From Apoda limacodes (lineage: Eukaryota > Arthropoda > Insecta > Lepidoptera > Limacodidae): a stretch of DNA of 64,000 nucleotides. The stretch lies in the NCBI GenBank assembly GCA_946406115.1, contig OX291544.1, forward strand, positions 32,877,521 through 32,941,520. Reading direction: 5' to 3'. The notes below the pieces were generated by a model, which saw nothing but the letters and a program-made list of their open reading frames with translations, was not told the origin of the DNA and made no database searches. Shown here piece after piece: positions 35,302 to 47,690 of this stretch; positions within the stretch are counted from its first letter, which is position 1, and every line of letters starts with the position of its first letter. A program made the position numbers and the translations under genes.

Positions 35302-36190
35302 GTGACATTAAGATTTATTTACTCCTTATTTTCCTCTAGTAATATATTATTTTGTTGTGGTAAAAGTATAAATGAAATGTATCGTAAAAAAATGTGTTGC
35401 ATTCACAAAAAGGCTTTTCGCTTTCTTGGCATGTTCACTTTAGCTAATGGAGTTCTTATATTTGAATGGAGAATTATAAGACCTCTTGTGATTGAAATAT
35501 ATAATTTTGGACTCGTAAAACAAGTCATGTACTTCTGTTTAGCGATGTGGTGTAACATGAATGTGGTAGGGAACGCCTTAATGTGTATCTTGGCTGACAA
35601 CTCTTTGAAGAAATCTAGTAGGAGCACAGACTCTTACTGTGAGCAGTGTAAAACAAACCAGCCTGCGAGAACTTGGCATTGTACTAAATGCAACGCTTGT
35701 ATATTAACAAGAAATCATCATTGTATCATATTCGAGACGTGCATTGGACGTCACAACCTACGATACTTCAGTCTCTGGTTGATACACTTGTGTGTATCGT
35801 TGATATTTGCGAACTACTTTCACTTTTGCTGCGTATATTCAATGTACGAGGACGACTACAGCGTCGGCATAACGCTATGCCAAATAATAAATTTCCCTGC
35901 TGCTATTTGTGATACCATACAGGGTTGAACTAAGAGATGTATATCTGTCGCTGTTGCTTTTTGCATTTTGTACAATACTTTGGTTGTTTGCTGTAATATT
36001 TTATTATTTGAGGAATATTGTTTGCGGAATGACCCTGTATCAGAGCAAGAGGTGCAAAGTGTTCAGCGCCGCAAACTGGAAGGAGAACTTTGTAAGAGTA
36101 TACGGGACCAAGTGGTATCTCGCGTTTTTGTGTCCTTTTGTCCAAAGTGCTTTAATTCACGACGGAGATGCGTGTGGAAAACTAGACTAA
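35302..36190 (+). pseudogene. ZDHHC24-like DHHC paralogue 4, NHHC, single frameshift
   Basis: The first frame (35302-35928, 208 codons; M26 at 35377 is an equally good start) has TM1, TM2, VVGNALM, a complete CxxC...RTWHCTKCNAC zinc framework and NHHC at residues 138-141 (35713-35724) in place of DHHC, a change of GAT to AAT. It then has TM3. Near 35924 homology moves by one base to the frame ending at 36190, which has TM4, CGMTLYQSK (Gln for Glu of TTxE), NWKENFVRVYG and a diverged tail without SPLP. The joined protein is about 296 residues, like the 302 of copy 2. One base error would restore it, so a sequencing indel is possible. If expressed it would have an altered catalytic triad. Confidence 0.8.
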
Positions 36191-36242
36191 TTATTTAAAA
36201 AACTTTTTGTTTTCCAGTACATGTATTACATATCAAACTTCA

Positions 36243-36248
36243 AATAAA
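36243..36248 (+). terminator. Polyadenylation signal after DHHC copy 4
   Basis: AATAAA lies about 53 bases after the stop at 36190. Confidence 0.45.
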
Positions 36249-36470
36249 ACACGTGACCCTTCTTGTTTTATTTCTAACAGTAACTCTAGTGAAAATCAGT
36301 AGAGTGTTATATCTACGCGATAGGTAGAACCAGGTTTCCGAAATGACCCGTTCCGTAAAGCGGGTGACTCATAGGAATAACAAATAATCCTTATTAATCT
36401 TATAGACTAAAGTTTAGGCGAAACACGTTGGTCAGTAACGTTGTTCCGTGTTCTCCAACGTAGCTAAATG

Positions 36471-36530
36471 AAAAACCACTATTACGTAGTAAAAACCACT
36501 ATTACGTAGTAAAAACCACTATTACGTAGT
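36471..36530. repeat. 3 x 20-bp perfect tandem repeat
   Basis: aaaaaccactattacgtagt is repeated three times without change. Confidence 0.95.
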
Positions 36531-38759
36531 AAGGTGTCATGTACCTACATAGTAGTTATTTTCGTTTATTGTAAACAGCACTACCAGCCGAACTACTAAA
36601 AACAGTGGGACATATGGATGAACGGAGCGGAAGGGTTGCCAAATCAGAACCTAAAACAGGGGGGACAGGGGGATCATCGCGGAATAAGAGTTAAAAAAGC
36701 TTCAATTTGAACCTTATTTCATTTTCCCTATAGCTAATAATCTGTGTGTCTTACGGCCACACTCAGTAACGTTTACTAACTTGGGGCTAATGAATGATAA
36801 GTTACTGCACATTAACTTAGTTAGGTATGGTCCACTCTCAGAGTCAAAATAAGGGTCGTTGTTAACTAATGAAAAGAGTAGTGTGGGTAGATGCATCATA
36901 ACATCGATTAGTAATTCATGTTGCTTATTGTAAATAATCGAATATCTGAAATGACATTATTTAACATTTCATACACTTTTTCTCTCGTTGATAAATATGA
37001 CTTGCTTGTAGATTTGTCACTTTGATTTGAGATAGATTTTAAACAGTGAAACCTATTTCTACTAACTGACCATATGATTAAGATTTTGTGTTATGTAATG
37101 GACTCATAAGTGTGTCAAGTTCAAACTTACTAAAAATACCTACAGATATTAGATGTTTAGGTTATTTTTAATTAAACTGTTAGGAAGGCCTTCTTCTCAG
37201 TGTGGTCATGTGTGCGTCTACCTGCAGCCCCTACCGCCCGCTGTTCGGGCTTTTGTATTCGGGGAGCGCGGCCGAACGGACGGTCGTCACTCTATTGTTT
37301 GTCTGTTTATTAGTGAGTTAAGAATGGAACCAGTTTCCAAAAAACAAAAATAAACTAAGCCCGGTCATACAACACCACATTCGAAAAAGCAACTCTACTT
37401 TTAGATTTTAAATTAATTCTACGACCCGGCTGCAACGTGTACATGTTACAGACATACATATATACATTGTGGGTTTTTTTTTCTCTAGTACAGTCGGCGA
37501 ACGCGCAGAAGTATCTCCTACGTACCTACGTAGGTTCGACATTTTTATTGCAGGTAACGGTCCCCGCCGGCCGGTGCGGTGGTCGTGCACCGCATGACAA
37601 GCGTTGAGCAGGAAGCGCGCATTGCACATGCATGCAGGTACTCTACCTACATGACGCGTGCTGCCCGACTCCGGTCGATAACTGTTCAGCTACAATAGCC
37701 CAAGAGTATATAGACGATAGCCGGTACACTCTAACTCCAGCTAACTACGTAGTACCGAGGACACTGTTTATACCCATCGAAGGTTTCCACTGTTACCTAT
37801 ATTATTTCTGCATAGATGATGCTGCGGGGCACTACCATTCAAGTCGCAACAAATAAATCTTTTTTGTCAGTCGATCCAGGGGTTCTTGTAGGGATCCCAC
37901 GGCGATAAACTCTGCGCGGACAAAGCCACAGATAAAAACTTGTATCTCGATAAAAATCATCCGTAATAGCGAAGGAGAACTATTTATTACCTACCGCGAA
38001 AAGTACGTGAGGCAAATTAAATTTGGCACCATCAGAATTTCAATCGGGGCAACGAATGTATTGCTACCTGCATGGAAACCAGCACTAAAGACACGTTCCG
38101 CGGCCATACCAGTGGTCACAGGATGTGACATAGTAAGTTCGGTATACATCACTATATAGAACCCTTATAATTAGAATCCGCGCTACGATACGTACGAACA
38201 GCTCGTCTCACGACCGCTGGCAGTGTCCACCATCCGCGCTGCCCCGCCGCTGCCGCCGCGCCGTTCGACGCCGGACCCGCACTGCGCCCCGTAATCTCAT
38301 CTCGTAAACACACACTTGAACAAGGACTCCGATTGGGTTCGAAACTAGTCTGAAGAATCCAAAATTAAAAACGTAAGTTAACCGTATTTCACCCAAATAA
38401 CTTAGTTGGATAATTTACAGTTAAAGGATTCCCTAATTGAGTGAGCAATTCAACCAGCCATTAGGTAGCCCAGAGCAGCATGACTCGTTACGGCGGTGAG
38501 TGGTGAACGGTGAACGGTGTAACAAAATGTATTATAATAATATTAATCTATTGAGTATTCTACGAGTATGACATGGCGCACACTTATTCGCGGAGCGTGC
38601 CGTACGTCGAGTGTATGCACGTCACGTCGCGTCGTCGCTACGTACCGCTACGTTACGTACGCGCCCGTTACACACTGTCCCTTATATAATCACAATTTTA
38701 TACACCACGTATTTAAATAACACTGATTACTTCAGCTGATATTCAGTTGAGCCACATTA
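36531..38759. other. No gene identified; GC-rich, possibly promoter-bearing stretch
   Basis: 37190-37290, 37555-37640, 38190-38300 and 38580-38670 are much richer in CpG than the rest of the window. cactatatagaaccc at about 38150 looks like a TATA box about 40 bases before a GC-rich stretch. Neither strand has a convincing first exon. It could be the 5' region of a gene lying mostly elsewhere, or old repeat DNA. Confidence 0.3.
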
Positions 38760-38769
38760 AGCGGATGTG

Positions 38770-38818
38770 GAGGCATACGGCTCCCCCGTTCAGCAGTGGA
38801 CGTCTTTCGGCTGAAACG
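38770..38818 (-). repeat. Inverse fragment of the cagccgaaagacgtccactg repeat
   Basis: cagtggacgtctttcggctg is the exact inverse of the core at 14241-14335. Confidence 0.65.
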
Positions 38819-39769
38819 ACGACTTCAGTTGATATAAGAAAAATGATCAAACGCAAGTCGTACTTGCGCAGTTACTGCTCTATAAATACAGTAGGTAGCT
38901 ACGTACTTTTCAACTTGTCAAATTTTCAAACAAACGGAGTTTTAGAGAAATACATATAAATCATGACCATGGTGCAAGCAGTTCAAAAAAAGGTTCTCAT
39001 ACCAAATATAACAATGATCACCCAATAACCATCCTTAATATTATAATATTAATACCATTCATAAAAAAAAGGGTATGGATCGTAAAAACTGGGCCAACGT
39101 AGGCCTTAATAAAATTGCAAGGACTTACCCAAATTTTGGCGTCAGATTTTATGTTCACGGTTTGTGTAATATGTGGTGTATTGTGTTTCTGTTTTTGTAT
39201 GTTTGTGTTTCTCTGTGTGACGTACTTATTCACTATGTATAAAATTAATACAATCAAAACAATGTACATACGCCGCGACCTGTGAAAGGATTATATGTGC
39301 ATGTCACCACGGTCCACGTAACTGATTTTTTGCACAGAGTTAGCTGAACAGACTATAGAATGTTTTATATCTCAGTTAATAAAGGTGGTCGCGTACATTT
39401 CCCGTAAAGATGAGCTAATTCTGCGTGGGTGAAGCTACGCGTAAATGCTAGTTATATATTAATAAAGTACACCACTCAGTATTATGAATTATAAATAGAC
39501 ATTTATATATTGCCGTTTTAATACGAACAATTTTAAGATACGCCGTCAAAAAGACCTAAAGCACGTTGAGATCTAATCAACCGGAACAGAGACGGTTGAT
39601 AAATTAACAGCTGGGTAGTAAAAATTTTTTTAACAGAAACCTCAGAACAGAAAAAAAAATAGAAATAGCATAGCCGTGGGCTAGTTAGAAAACCACTGTA
39701 GTCTTTTAGGACACAAGTTGTGTCATATTTTCTCATACATCAAAACAATACCTCTGTTTGGTTTTAGAG
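38819..39769. other. No gene seen
   Basis: AT-rich. Near 39390-39440 the words gcgtgggtgaagctacgcgt resemble the accgcgacttcgtcc repeat core in inverse orientation, but the match is weak. Confidence 0.4.
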
Positions 39770-39885
39770 CGACAACCCAAGTAGAGCTATGTGGGCTTAG
39801 ACTCTTTCATAGTCTCGCCCCAAAAGCCCGGTGGAGCAGTAATGGCTGCATCAGTCAAATTCAGTAGTCAGTCAGAAAAACAAAA
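39770..39885 (-). repeat. Fragment of the GC-rich foldback element at 11 kb
   Basis: agtctcgccccaaaagcccg gtggagcagtaatggctgca is the inverse of the left part of the element at 10935-11345 (gcttcaccgggcttttgggg cgagact). The GC-rich interior is not present. Confidence 0.75.
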
Positions 39886-40190
39886 TCTGATTGGTTACGT
39901 ATCAATGGAGAAAAAAAGTAGGTACCTATATTGTTACACAAGCACAATGGTTTTTTTCTGTTCTGAGACAAAAACCAAACCGATAAACAACCGAAATAGA
40001 ATTAACCTTTTTTCTACTACCTGCAATAAAAAGGTTTAAAGTTACATACATACTCAGTTTCGAAAATCTAACTTTTTGAGACCCCAGTGCAAAAATAACT
40101 CCTAGGTCAGTTTTATACCATATGAAATTGCATTTCGTACTAGATGTGGCCAGTTATATTTTAAACGCGGCCTTATATAGATAGATAGAG

Positions 40191-40313
40191 GAGAATATGA
40201 AATCACCAGCGCCAGCGGCCGATAGACCAGCGAGAATATGAAATCACCAGCGCCAGCGGCCGATAGACTAGCGAGAATATGAAATCACCAGCGCCAGCGG
40301 CCGATAGACTAGC
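40191..40313. repeat. 3 x 41-bp minisatellite
   Basis: Units start at 40191, 40232 and 40273 with gagaatatgaaatcaccagc. They differ by a single base (gaccagc or gactagc). A fourth unit begins but diverges after gagaat. Confidence 0.95.
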
Positions 40314-42904
40314 GAGAATCGGACCTCGGAACAAAAGCTTCTTCCCTCGCGTAAGAAAAACCGTCATTTTGTACTCGGTGCGAAATACACTATTTTTTAG
40401 TTTTGCTAAGCTCCTAAACGATCTATTTCCTTCCCTTACGGATGTATTTTGTTTTAAAATTAAAATGAGACCAACATGTATGTAAAAAAATCATCAAAAT
40501 CGGTTAACGAGTAAGCACAAAATACTTACACCACAGATACACAGAAAAAAACGCGATTTTAGTTTCAAAAACTAATTTTATACTTCGTAATTCTATCAAT
40601 GTATTTCTCGCAAATTTAGCAAATTTGGCACTCGTGGTGTCACACTAACAGCAGAATACCAAATAGGATTATCAACGAAACAGTAAGAGACAGCACGAAA
40701 GCAAATGCAATCGCAAAAGCTAGAAAATCATGCCTCTAGTGGGTAAAATTAATGTCATGATTTTTAGTTTTTATTAGATTTTTAAGGTTCAAAGATACCA
40801 ATAAAAAGAGGTATCACTTAATGATGTGCACAAAAAAATATTCTCTGTTATTTATTTTTGTCCATATTGTAGTTACCTAAATAATTATTCTTCCTGGACA
40901 AAATTAAGTCATTAATTTAATAGAATTATTAAACATTCTTTATTTAACCGCTCAACTGAGAATAGTTCAAACCAGTAAAAGTGACAGTTTCAAACAGCAA
41001 AACCAGCAACGATCATGCGATAAGTCTGTCTTATGAAGTTCTGCTGACTGTTTCACAATCTAATTGATTTTGTCCATTCGCGTAGGTAGATGTGAAGTCA
41101 AATAGAAAAAATCATACAGATTAGGCAGTGTGACCATTCGTGACTCAGTCAATAACTATTATCTACTCTACATCGTTTATCGCACCATTAGATCATTACA
41201 ACTATGATATATGCATGGCTGCGACCGCCAACTCGAGCTGTGATTCGATTCTGTACTGCCGCCTGTCTTTACGATTGTTATCTGCTCATTGTTATCGACC
41301 ATTTCGATAATTGTTACGAGAGCTTTGTTCATCTCGAACCATTTATTTCTTAACAAACAATTGATCAAAAGCAAAGATTACGCCACGAATCAATCGAAAT
41401 GCGTTCAATTCCATCCAAATGGTGCGTCGAAATAGCTGCAGATCGCAATTGCAAAACCCTGTACTGTATCGCTAAGAATCAATTGGGTTATGTGATCTCA
41501 CATGACGTAAAATCTTTGAATAATTTATATTAATTTTTCTACGAAAGTAAACTTTCTTGAGTAGAATCCAAAAGGTTATTTAACCTAATCTCACTGTAAG
41601 GCATTACAAAAATGGTGACCATTGAACGCGCCACCTTGCGACAGCGGACTATTCTCTTTAAAGACGCTTTTGCACAAGAATCTAGTTAAATAATGTTTAA
41701 AGTCGTGAGCGGTCATGTGCAACCCTATTGCCTTAATCAATAAAAAAAATCTCAGCGACGAGTAATCGATTTTTCATAGCAGTTGTAAATCACTATCGAT
41801 GGATTATTGGCATAATAATTGATTCACTGACTTACCACTGCGTTGCCTCACCGTTCACCGAGCGGCGGCTTTGGAAAAATTACCTGTAAAAACAATAGTC
41901 AATGAACTAACAGACAGTTTATTGTTGAGAAATTTTCCGACAGCCGATTAGAGCGTCGCGTCGCGTCGGATACGATCTGTGGGTTCAGATGTACGAGTAT
42001 ATCTGTACTTGTAGTTTTATTAGATGCACATCATTTGTGATTCAATTTGAACCTGAAGTATATAAACAGATAAACATACCTGCACCTTTAAGGACAATGT
42101 ATTCAGATTTTATCAATGGGACTAAGTCACAATGGTACTAAGCATACGTCATCCGTCTAACTGCATCTCTGCCATTGAGCACTATCGTTTTTAACCGTCA
42201 TTATGTCAAAAAAAAAAAAATTATAATCCGCTATATTCCATTTCAAATAGCAAATGGTGTGTGGCTTTTGTTATGTTGTTTTTGAAAATGGAATATAATT
42301 ATATAATATTAATCAATAGTTATTTGATGTGAATCCTAAATTAAAAGAACTGTTTGTAAATTTTTTCTTAATTATATTTGTGAATAAATATATAAAAAAG
42401 AAAAAGTATAATAATTATTGAAATGAAATGAATTTTGTTTATTCTTTACAAAAAAAAAACAATAAAAAGCTAGAATGAAAAAAATACAAATAGGCGAACT
42501 TATCGCTAACAAGCTATCTCTACCTGGCGAACCTTTGGTTAGAGGAGATCACAAAAAGGAGTAAGTAGGTGGTGCGGTAACGAAAGAGGTAAGTTAAAAT
42601 TAGAATAAACATACACACATTATATATAATAAACGCAATAAACAAGTAACATTCTTTTTACATCATTATGTACATACACATACACATACAATACAATCAA
42701 AATAAAATAACAAACACAAAAGAAGACAATTTGAACCAAAACTAATTGCACTGTGAGTTTGATATTAAAAGATAATGTTCTTTAATTTGATTTTCAAAAA
42801 CAACTACAGATCGTAAGCGTCTAATAGTTAATGGAAGAGAATTCCATAGCTGTTTAGCCTGAACTGTGAAAGAACGATTATAGAAATTAGTGTTGTGAGC
42901 TGGT
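40314..42904. other. No gene seen
   Basis: AT-rich sequence with scattered short frames. A small CpG-rich spot, gagcgtcgcgtcgcgtcgga, at 41950-41970 is the only compositional feature. Confidence 0.5.
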
Positions 42905-43279
42905 TTTTAGGGTTCCGTACCCAAAGGGTAATTAGCGGACCCTATGACTAAGACTCCGCTGCCCGTCCGTCTGTCACCAGGCTGTATCTCATGAACCGTG
43001 ATAGTTAGACAGTTTAAATTTTCACACAAGATGTATTTCTAGTGCCGCTAATACTAAAAAACAGAATAAAATAAATATTTAAGGGGGCTCCCATACAACT
43101 AACGTGATTTTTATGCTCGATTTTGTTCAATATTGATATCGGCAACAGGTAGACGCTTAAAATATTCACAGAATATTTAGTTATATAGTCACTTTAAAAA
43201 AAATAATTTAATTAAAATATAACAAATATTTAAAGGAGGCTCCCATACAACAAACGTGATTTTTTTGCCGTTTTTATAA
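42905..43279 (-). repeat. gggttccgtaccc-family repeat (copy 3), end missing
   Basis: It starts tttttagggttccgtaccca like copy 1 and includes the ccgtccgtctgtcaccaggc block and two ggctcccatacaac blocks. It stops after ttttttgccgtttttataaa, without the ctcgcacttggccg end. Confidence 0.87.
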
Positions 43280-44554
43280 AAGAAGACAAGTTGACAAGCG
43301 AATTGAGAGTGTAGAAGGAGAAATAAATTGAAATCGTTCATTCAAAAAGTAAGGAGTTGATGAATTGAATAGTATGTTATAAAGAAGTGTAAGAGTATGG
43401 GTATTCCGGTGAAGTCGAATTGGGAGCCACTTGTGACATGCTCTTCAAATCCTTTACCTTAACCTCCGGAACAGGTTCTCCGCTTGGCACGAGAGGTCAT
43501 CTGTTTTGTTATAGGGACAGTTTGCTTACCACACGCACACTTTTTTTTTATATTAACCTCCTTTTATTCTTCACTAAGATCCGATCACATGTTGATTTAA
43601 ACATTTCCTCCTTTTAAAGCATTATTTCTTTCGTTTTAACATCTAGAGTTTTTTTACTGCTATAATATTTTTTTGGGGGTTATGGATCTTTGTAAAACAA
43701 CAATTTCATTTTACGAACGAGATCCACATCACAAAATCGAAACACGGTCTAATACTTTTTTTATGCTTAATAAAGGCAATTAATTCAAATAAAGGAATAG
43801 TTGGTAAAGAGTTGTAGCAAACAACAAAAATCTACCTAAGCCATTAGTTTTCGAAGTCGCCAGCATTCGCGCCGCTCCATTTTGTTTGCTAAATAATGCT
43901 GGGTCGCGTTTAGTGACTGTTTTTTTTTTATAAGCACTGCTATTTTCTTATAATAATAATTATTTTTTATCTATATTAACTAAGAATAGAATCATTAGTT
44001 CCGAGGCTCGTCTCGCAACGCGTTTGTCACGACTACGGTAGGGTTTGCAAAACAAACGATACTTTTTTTACGCCGGCGATACATTTAGTTCTGCACGTCT
44101 GGTCGAGATTTCGATTCGCTTCTCTGCAAATTGAATAAACCACAAAATTTAATATCAAACGTGACCCTTAGAAGCAACAAAATGTGTTTTCTATGGCTTT
44201 AAGGGTCTATTTGTACTTTGCATTAGTGAAGTTTAGGCCAAATTTGCAATATGGATAAGAACATTTTATCGCTGGTTTCTAATTTTATCGGAACCGCGTT
44301 CTTTAATTACTTTAAAATTAATTAAACTTGATTACGTTGTCACAAAAGAACCTAAACCTAACTCAACCTACATTACTTATACAGTGCGATTTCTGTTTCT
44401 TTCTGTTCGACACTAAACGACCTGCCTAGGCTTTTAGTTAAACAGCGGATTGAACTATCGGGCGGCGACATATATACCTACCTCAACAAAATATGAGTTC
44501 ACTCTAACTCAAATACCTATGTTCAATAGTTTAAAATGGCTAATATTCAAACGG
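43280..44554. other. No gene seen
   Basis: AT-rich. A 65-codon frame at 43420-43617 has no recognised motif. Confidence 0.45.
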
Positions 44555-45085
44555 TCAGCTAATTAAAGAGGTTTTGGTCAGCTAAAAATAGGTTTTGTCA
44601 GCAAACAAAGTGAATAAAGCTGTTTCTAGTAGTCAGCAAAAATAACTTAATTGATCAGCTAGTACTGTGATATTGGGCAGCCTTAAATTTTATGTTATTC
44701 GGAAATTAAATATATCTGCAGCAATATTAGTAACAAAGCAGAAAATTTTATTTTGCAATTAATCAAATTTTGGTAAGCTGCAAAATTAATTTTGATTTTC
44801 CAATCATATAAAAAGTACTAAGTTACACAGGCGCGATTTGGTTCTGGTTGTTCAATAAAATACAGCCTAACAGCTCGACGCGGCGCTCCTCGATGTTTCT
44901 GTTCGCGCTAACCAAGTCCTGCTGACCAAACAAATATTTTGCTCACCAAATATCTAGTTATTTTCGGATTATTCTTGGATAAGTTGCGGCCTAGGTATTG
45001 CCGGTGGTTTTTTTACGGCCGATAAAAACATACTATGCTGTCAAAATAGCTGATTTTTCTTGCTGACCAAAGTACCATTTATTTA
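44555..45085. repeat. Foldback-like region with TCAGC(T/A)AAAA motifs
   Basis: The left side has repeated ggtcagctaa, ttggtcagctaaaaatagg, tgtcagcaaac, agtcagcaaaaataac and gatcagctag. The right side has the inverse forms ctgctgaccaaacaaatatt, gctcaccaaatat and cttgctgaccaaagta. This suggests a loose inverted-repeat element about 530 bp long with degenerate arms. Confidence 0.5.
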
Positions 45086-45775
45086 AAATATCTTCAAAGC
45101 ATCATGATAAATATACCCGACCGATAGTCTGCACACAAACTAGACATTGCTAGGTACCAGTACATAAAACAGAGTAAATGTATAGGGCGATCGGGCGCGG
45201 GCTTGTGTTGACACGAAATCGTAACACAAAGATATTTTACTCAAAAATGCTTGTAATGTGATCATTATTTTGTCGACTTTCTTTGAGATAAAACATCTAC
45301 TTAACCCTTATAGACTATAAAAATCCCACCGTCCAAAAGAATCATTATATCTCAATCTCATCTCAATGCATCGCAGAATATAACATGTTTAACAATGTAC
45401 CTACTTGTCCAAATGGCAAGGTTAATGAACCTGTGGATGCAGCTCATCATCTCAACATCTCACCCTGACCTTCACCACAATGATGATTAAATGCCATCAT
45501 GTGTTTTTGTTCATTGTTCAATTACTGACTATTTATCTTTTCTGACGAATGGATGAAAACAAAACGGCTTCAAAATTAAATATAACCGAAAATGGTGGTC
45601 TGACTTTTTAACATTTGCATTTTTGTTTATTTTAATTGAGAACTATAAACAATATATAAATAATTTTTTTGGACACTACACACAGCGCCGTTTGGCCCCA
45701 AAGTAAGCAAAGCTTGTGTTACGGATACCATACAACGGATACAAATACATATATATTCCTTTTTTTTGTACATAA

Positions 45776-45903
45776 ATACACCCAGACTCAAGACAAACAC
45801 AAATGTTTAATACAATGTTTGTATAGTGCGGGAATCGAATCCACTCCCACTGCACAGCAGCCGGTCTCATTACCAACTAGGCTCCGAGGCAGTTCGAGGA
45901 ACG
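45776..45903 (-). mobile_element. tRNA-derived SINE
   Basis: On the minus strand an A-box-like TAGTTGGTAATG (inverse of 45868-45879) is followed 25 bases later by a B-box-like GGATTCGATTCC (inverse of 45831-45842). This is the two-part Pol III promoter of a tRNA. An unrelated tail with AT-rich sequence follows. The phrase gcgggaatcgaatccactcc is familiar from lepidopteran SINEs. Confidence 0.7.
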
Positions 45904-46313
45904 TTTATAAATATTAAGGAATGTCGCGTCAAAAGGTCGGCTGATGGACTTTCTTCTGATGAAGCGTGTGTCTCCTTATTGGGATCAGAACAATGAACGC
46001 AGAAGACTGTTTTTAGCGCTAAGCACATCTATGAGTGCGCGGTTAGTCCGGCAATAGTTGAAAAAAACAATCGTATAAAACAAAGCAAGAAAGTATTATC
46101 CTACTAAATGCAGAAACTATTTTTGAAAACATCCTGTTTGACTTAGCCGGTATTTATTATTTGGACACATTAAAATATATATTTGTCGTGTTGCCATCAC
46201 TACCGTCATTTATAAACTGTCAGTGTTGTTTGTTTACAAACACTTTCAAATACCTTTTTATTCGTGAAATATTAGTTTTTTATTAGGTTTTAATCTTTTT
46301 GGTGTTAATAAAT

Positions 46314-46747
46314 ATGAATCGCAAGCCAAGACGCAAGTGCGAGGTGTGTTATGTGTCGAAGAAAAACAGTGACATATTTTTAGCCAGATTTTCGTTAGAC
46401 GTAGATCGGTATGTAATTAAATTTTTTAGTTACTGTTTTACGAATTTAATCTATATAATTTTAATTTATATCTTTGAAAGCAATATGTATTTCGTTTAAA
46501 AAGTAAAATTTTAAATTTAACAATAATCATAATTTAACTTATTATTTATGACAGCCGCAAATTGCGAGAAATGTCCGATAGAAAAATTTTCGAGCGCGCC
46601 ACGCACACGCCCCGGGCCGACCCCGCACAATGGTCAGGTCGGCGATTCGGCGTCCAGGAACCTTTTTGGGAACAGTCTCAAACTATTCGGAATCTGAAAT
46701 TCGTGACTAAAATGTATGGATTACTCCGCAACGGAGCATTTGATTAA
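46314..46747 (+). CDS. Candidate two-exon small protein with CxxC near the N-terminus
   Basis: Exon 1 (46314-46408) starts at an ATG and reads MNRKPRRKCEVCYVSKKNSD, then IFLARFSLDVD. A GTATGT donor follows at 46409. An acceptor (tttatgacag, ending 46554) joins in frame to RRKLREMSDRKIFERATH... with a stop at 46747, giving about 95 residues. The CxxC, the F-x-x-F-x-x-D pattern and the following basic RRKL loosely recall the start of a THAP-type zinc finger, but the later cysteine and histidine are not seen. Exon 2 overlaps sequence that is also present at 49.5 kb (ggaacctttttgggaacag, gaatctgaaattcg), so its end may be repeat-derived. Low certainty. Confidence 0.3.
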
Positions 46748-47479
46748 GCCGAACTTTGGGGTTTTTCCCATTTGTCCAACTATTATGGCCAACTGGTTGT
46801 GCAAATAAGGTTTTTTTTCCCCGTGGACCAAACAAATAGTTTAACATTAGAAAACCGAAATTTACAGGGCTCTTCGTACAACTGCATGGCCAGTTGGACT
46901 ATGCCCCAAAATGATAATATTAAAGCTTTTAACCGACTTTAAAAAAAGAAATCCTCAAATGAGGTTTTCATGAAGCTTCTATAATGAACTAAAACACTAT
47001 TCCTTTTTAACTGACTCTTAAAAGGATGGAGGTTGTTGTAGTAAAAAAACGTTTAGTGTGAGTCGGATAAGCGCACTGAGGGTTTAATACGAAATATTTG
47101 GCCTAGAGATAGTACGTACATACTAATATTAAATAAATGAATATTTTTGTACATAAGGTTTAGATGGTAAGCGAGGGAAGCGAGCGGAGTGGTCCAGCCA
47201 AGCTTCATATAATAATCTGTTTATTTATATGACAATTCAGCACATACTAAATTTTTTCTATCAGAAATTTCTCATAATGTGCGGCCCAACCTTAAGTGTT
47301 TTGATTGCTACTAGTGTTACCGTAAGTACAAATTTAAATTTATCGATAAGTATATTTTGTATCTTTAAATTTTTGTGATATTTTTAATAATTATAAAACC
47401 GTTTAGCCGGTATCTAATTTGGCTCAATATAATGTTAAATATGGGAGTACTCTTAAATATCTCAAATAGCTTACTAACT
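46748..47479. other. No gene seen
   Basis: Non-coding. It includes the phrase ttttaaccgactttaaaaaa at about 46928, common in lepidopteran repeats, and ggtaagcgagggaagcgagc at about 47165. Confidence 0.45.
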
Positions 47480-47690
47480 TATTTATATTACTAATTGTTA
47501 CAATACAGATTGTATAGTTGTTAGCTGATTAACAAAGTATTGTATTATTAATTTAAATAGAACTCCTTGCCAGCTCTTTTTGGCAGAAATTAACATTGTA
47601 TAATATTATTATTGTCATTAAAAATTCAAAAGCGTTCTCAAAAACCAACTTGTACCAATATTGTTTGACTTGATTTAATTTATACCTACT
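47480..47690 (+). mobile_element. LINE 3' tail, same family as 16.9 and 50.1 kb
   Basis: attaacaaagtattgtatta, then ctccttgccagctctttttg gcagaaattaacattgt, are the inverse of the words at 50185-50260. Only the 3' UTR is present. Confidence 0.65.

Noticed and set aside
36471..36530. CRISPR-like repeat array
   Set aside because: The units are directly adjacent with no spacers, and the genome is eukaryotic. It is a simple tandem repeat.
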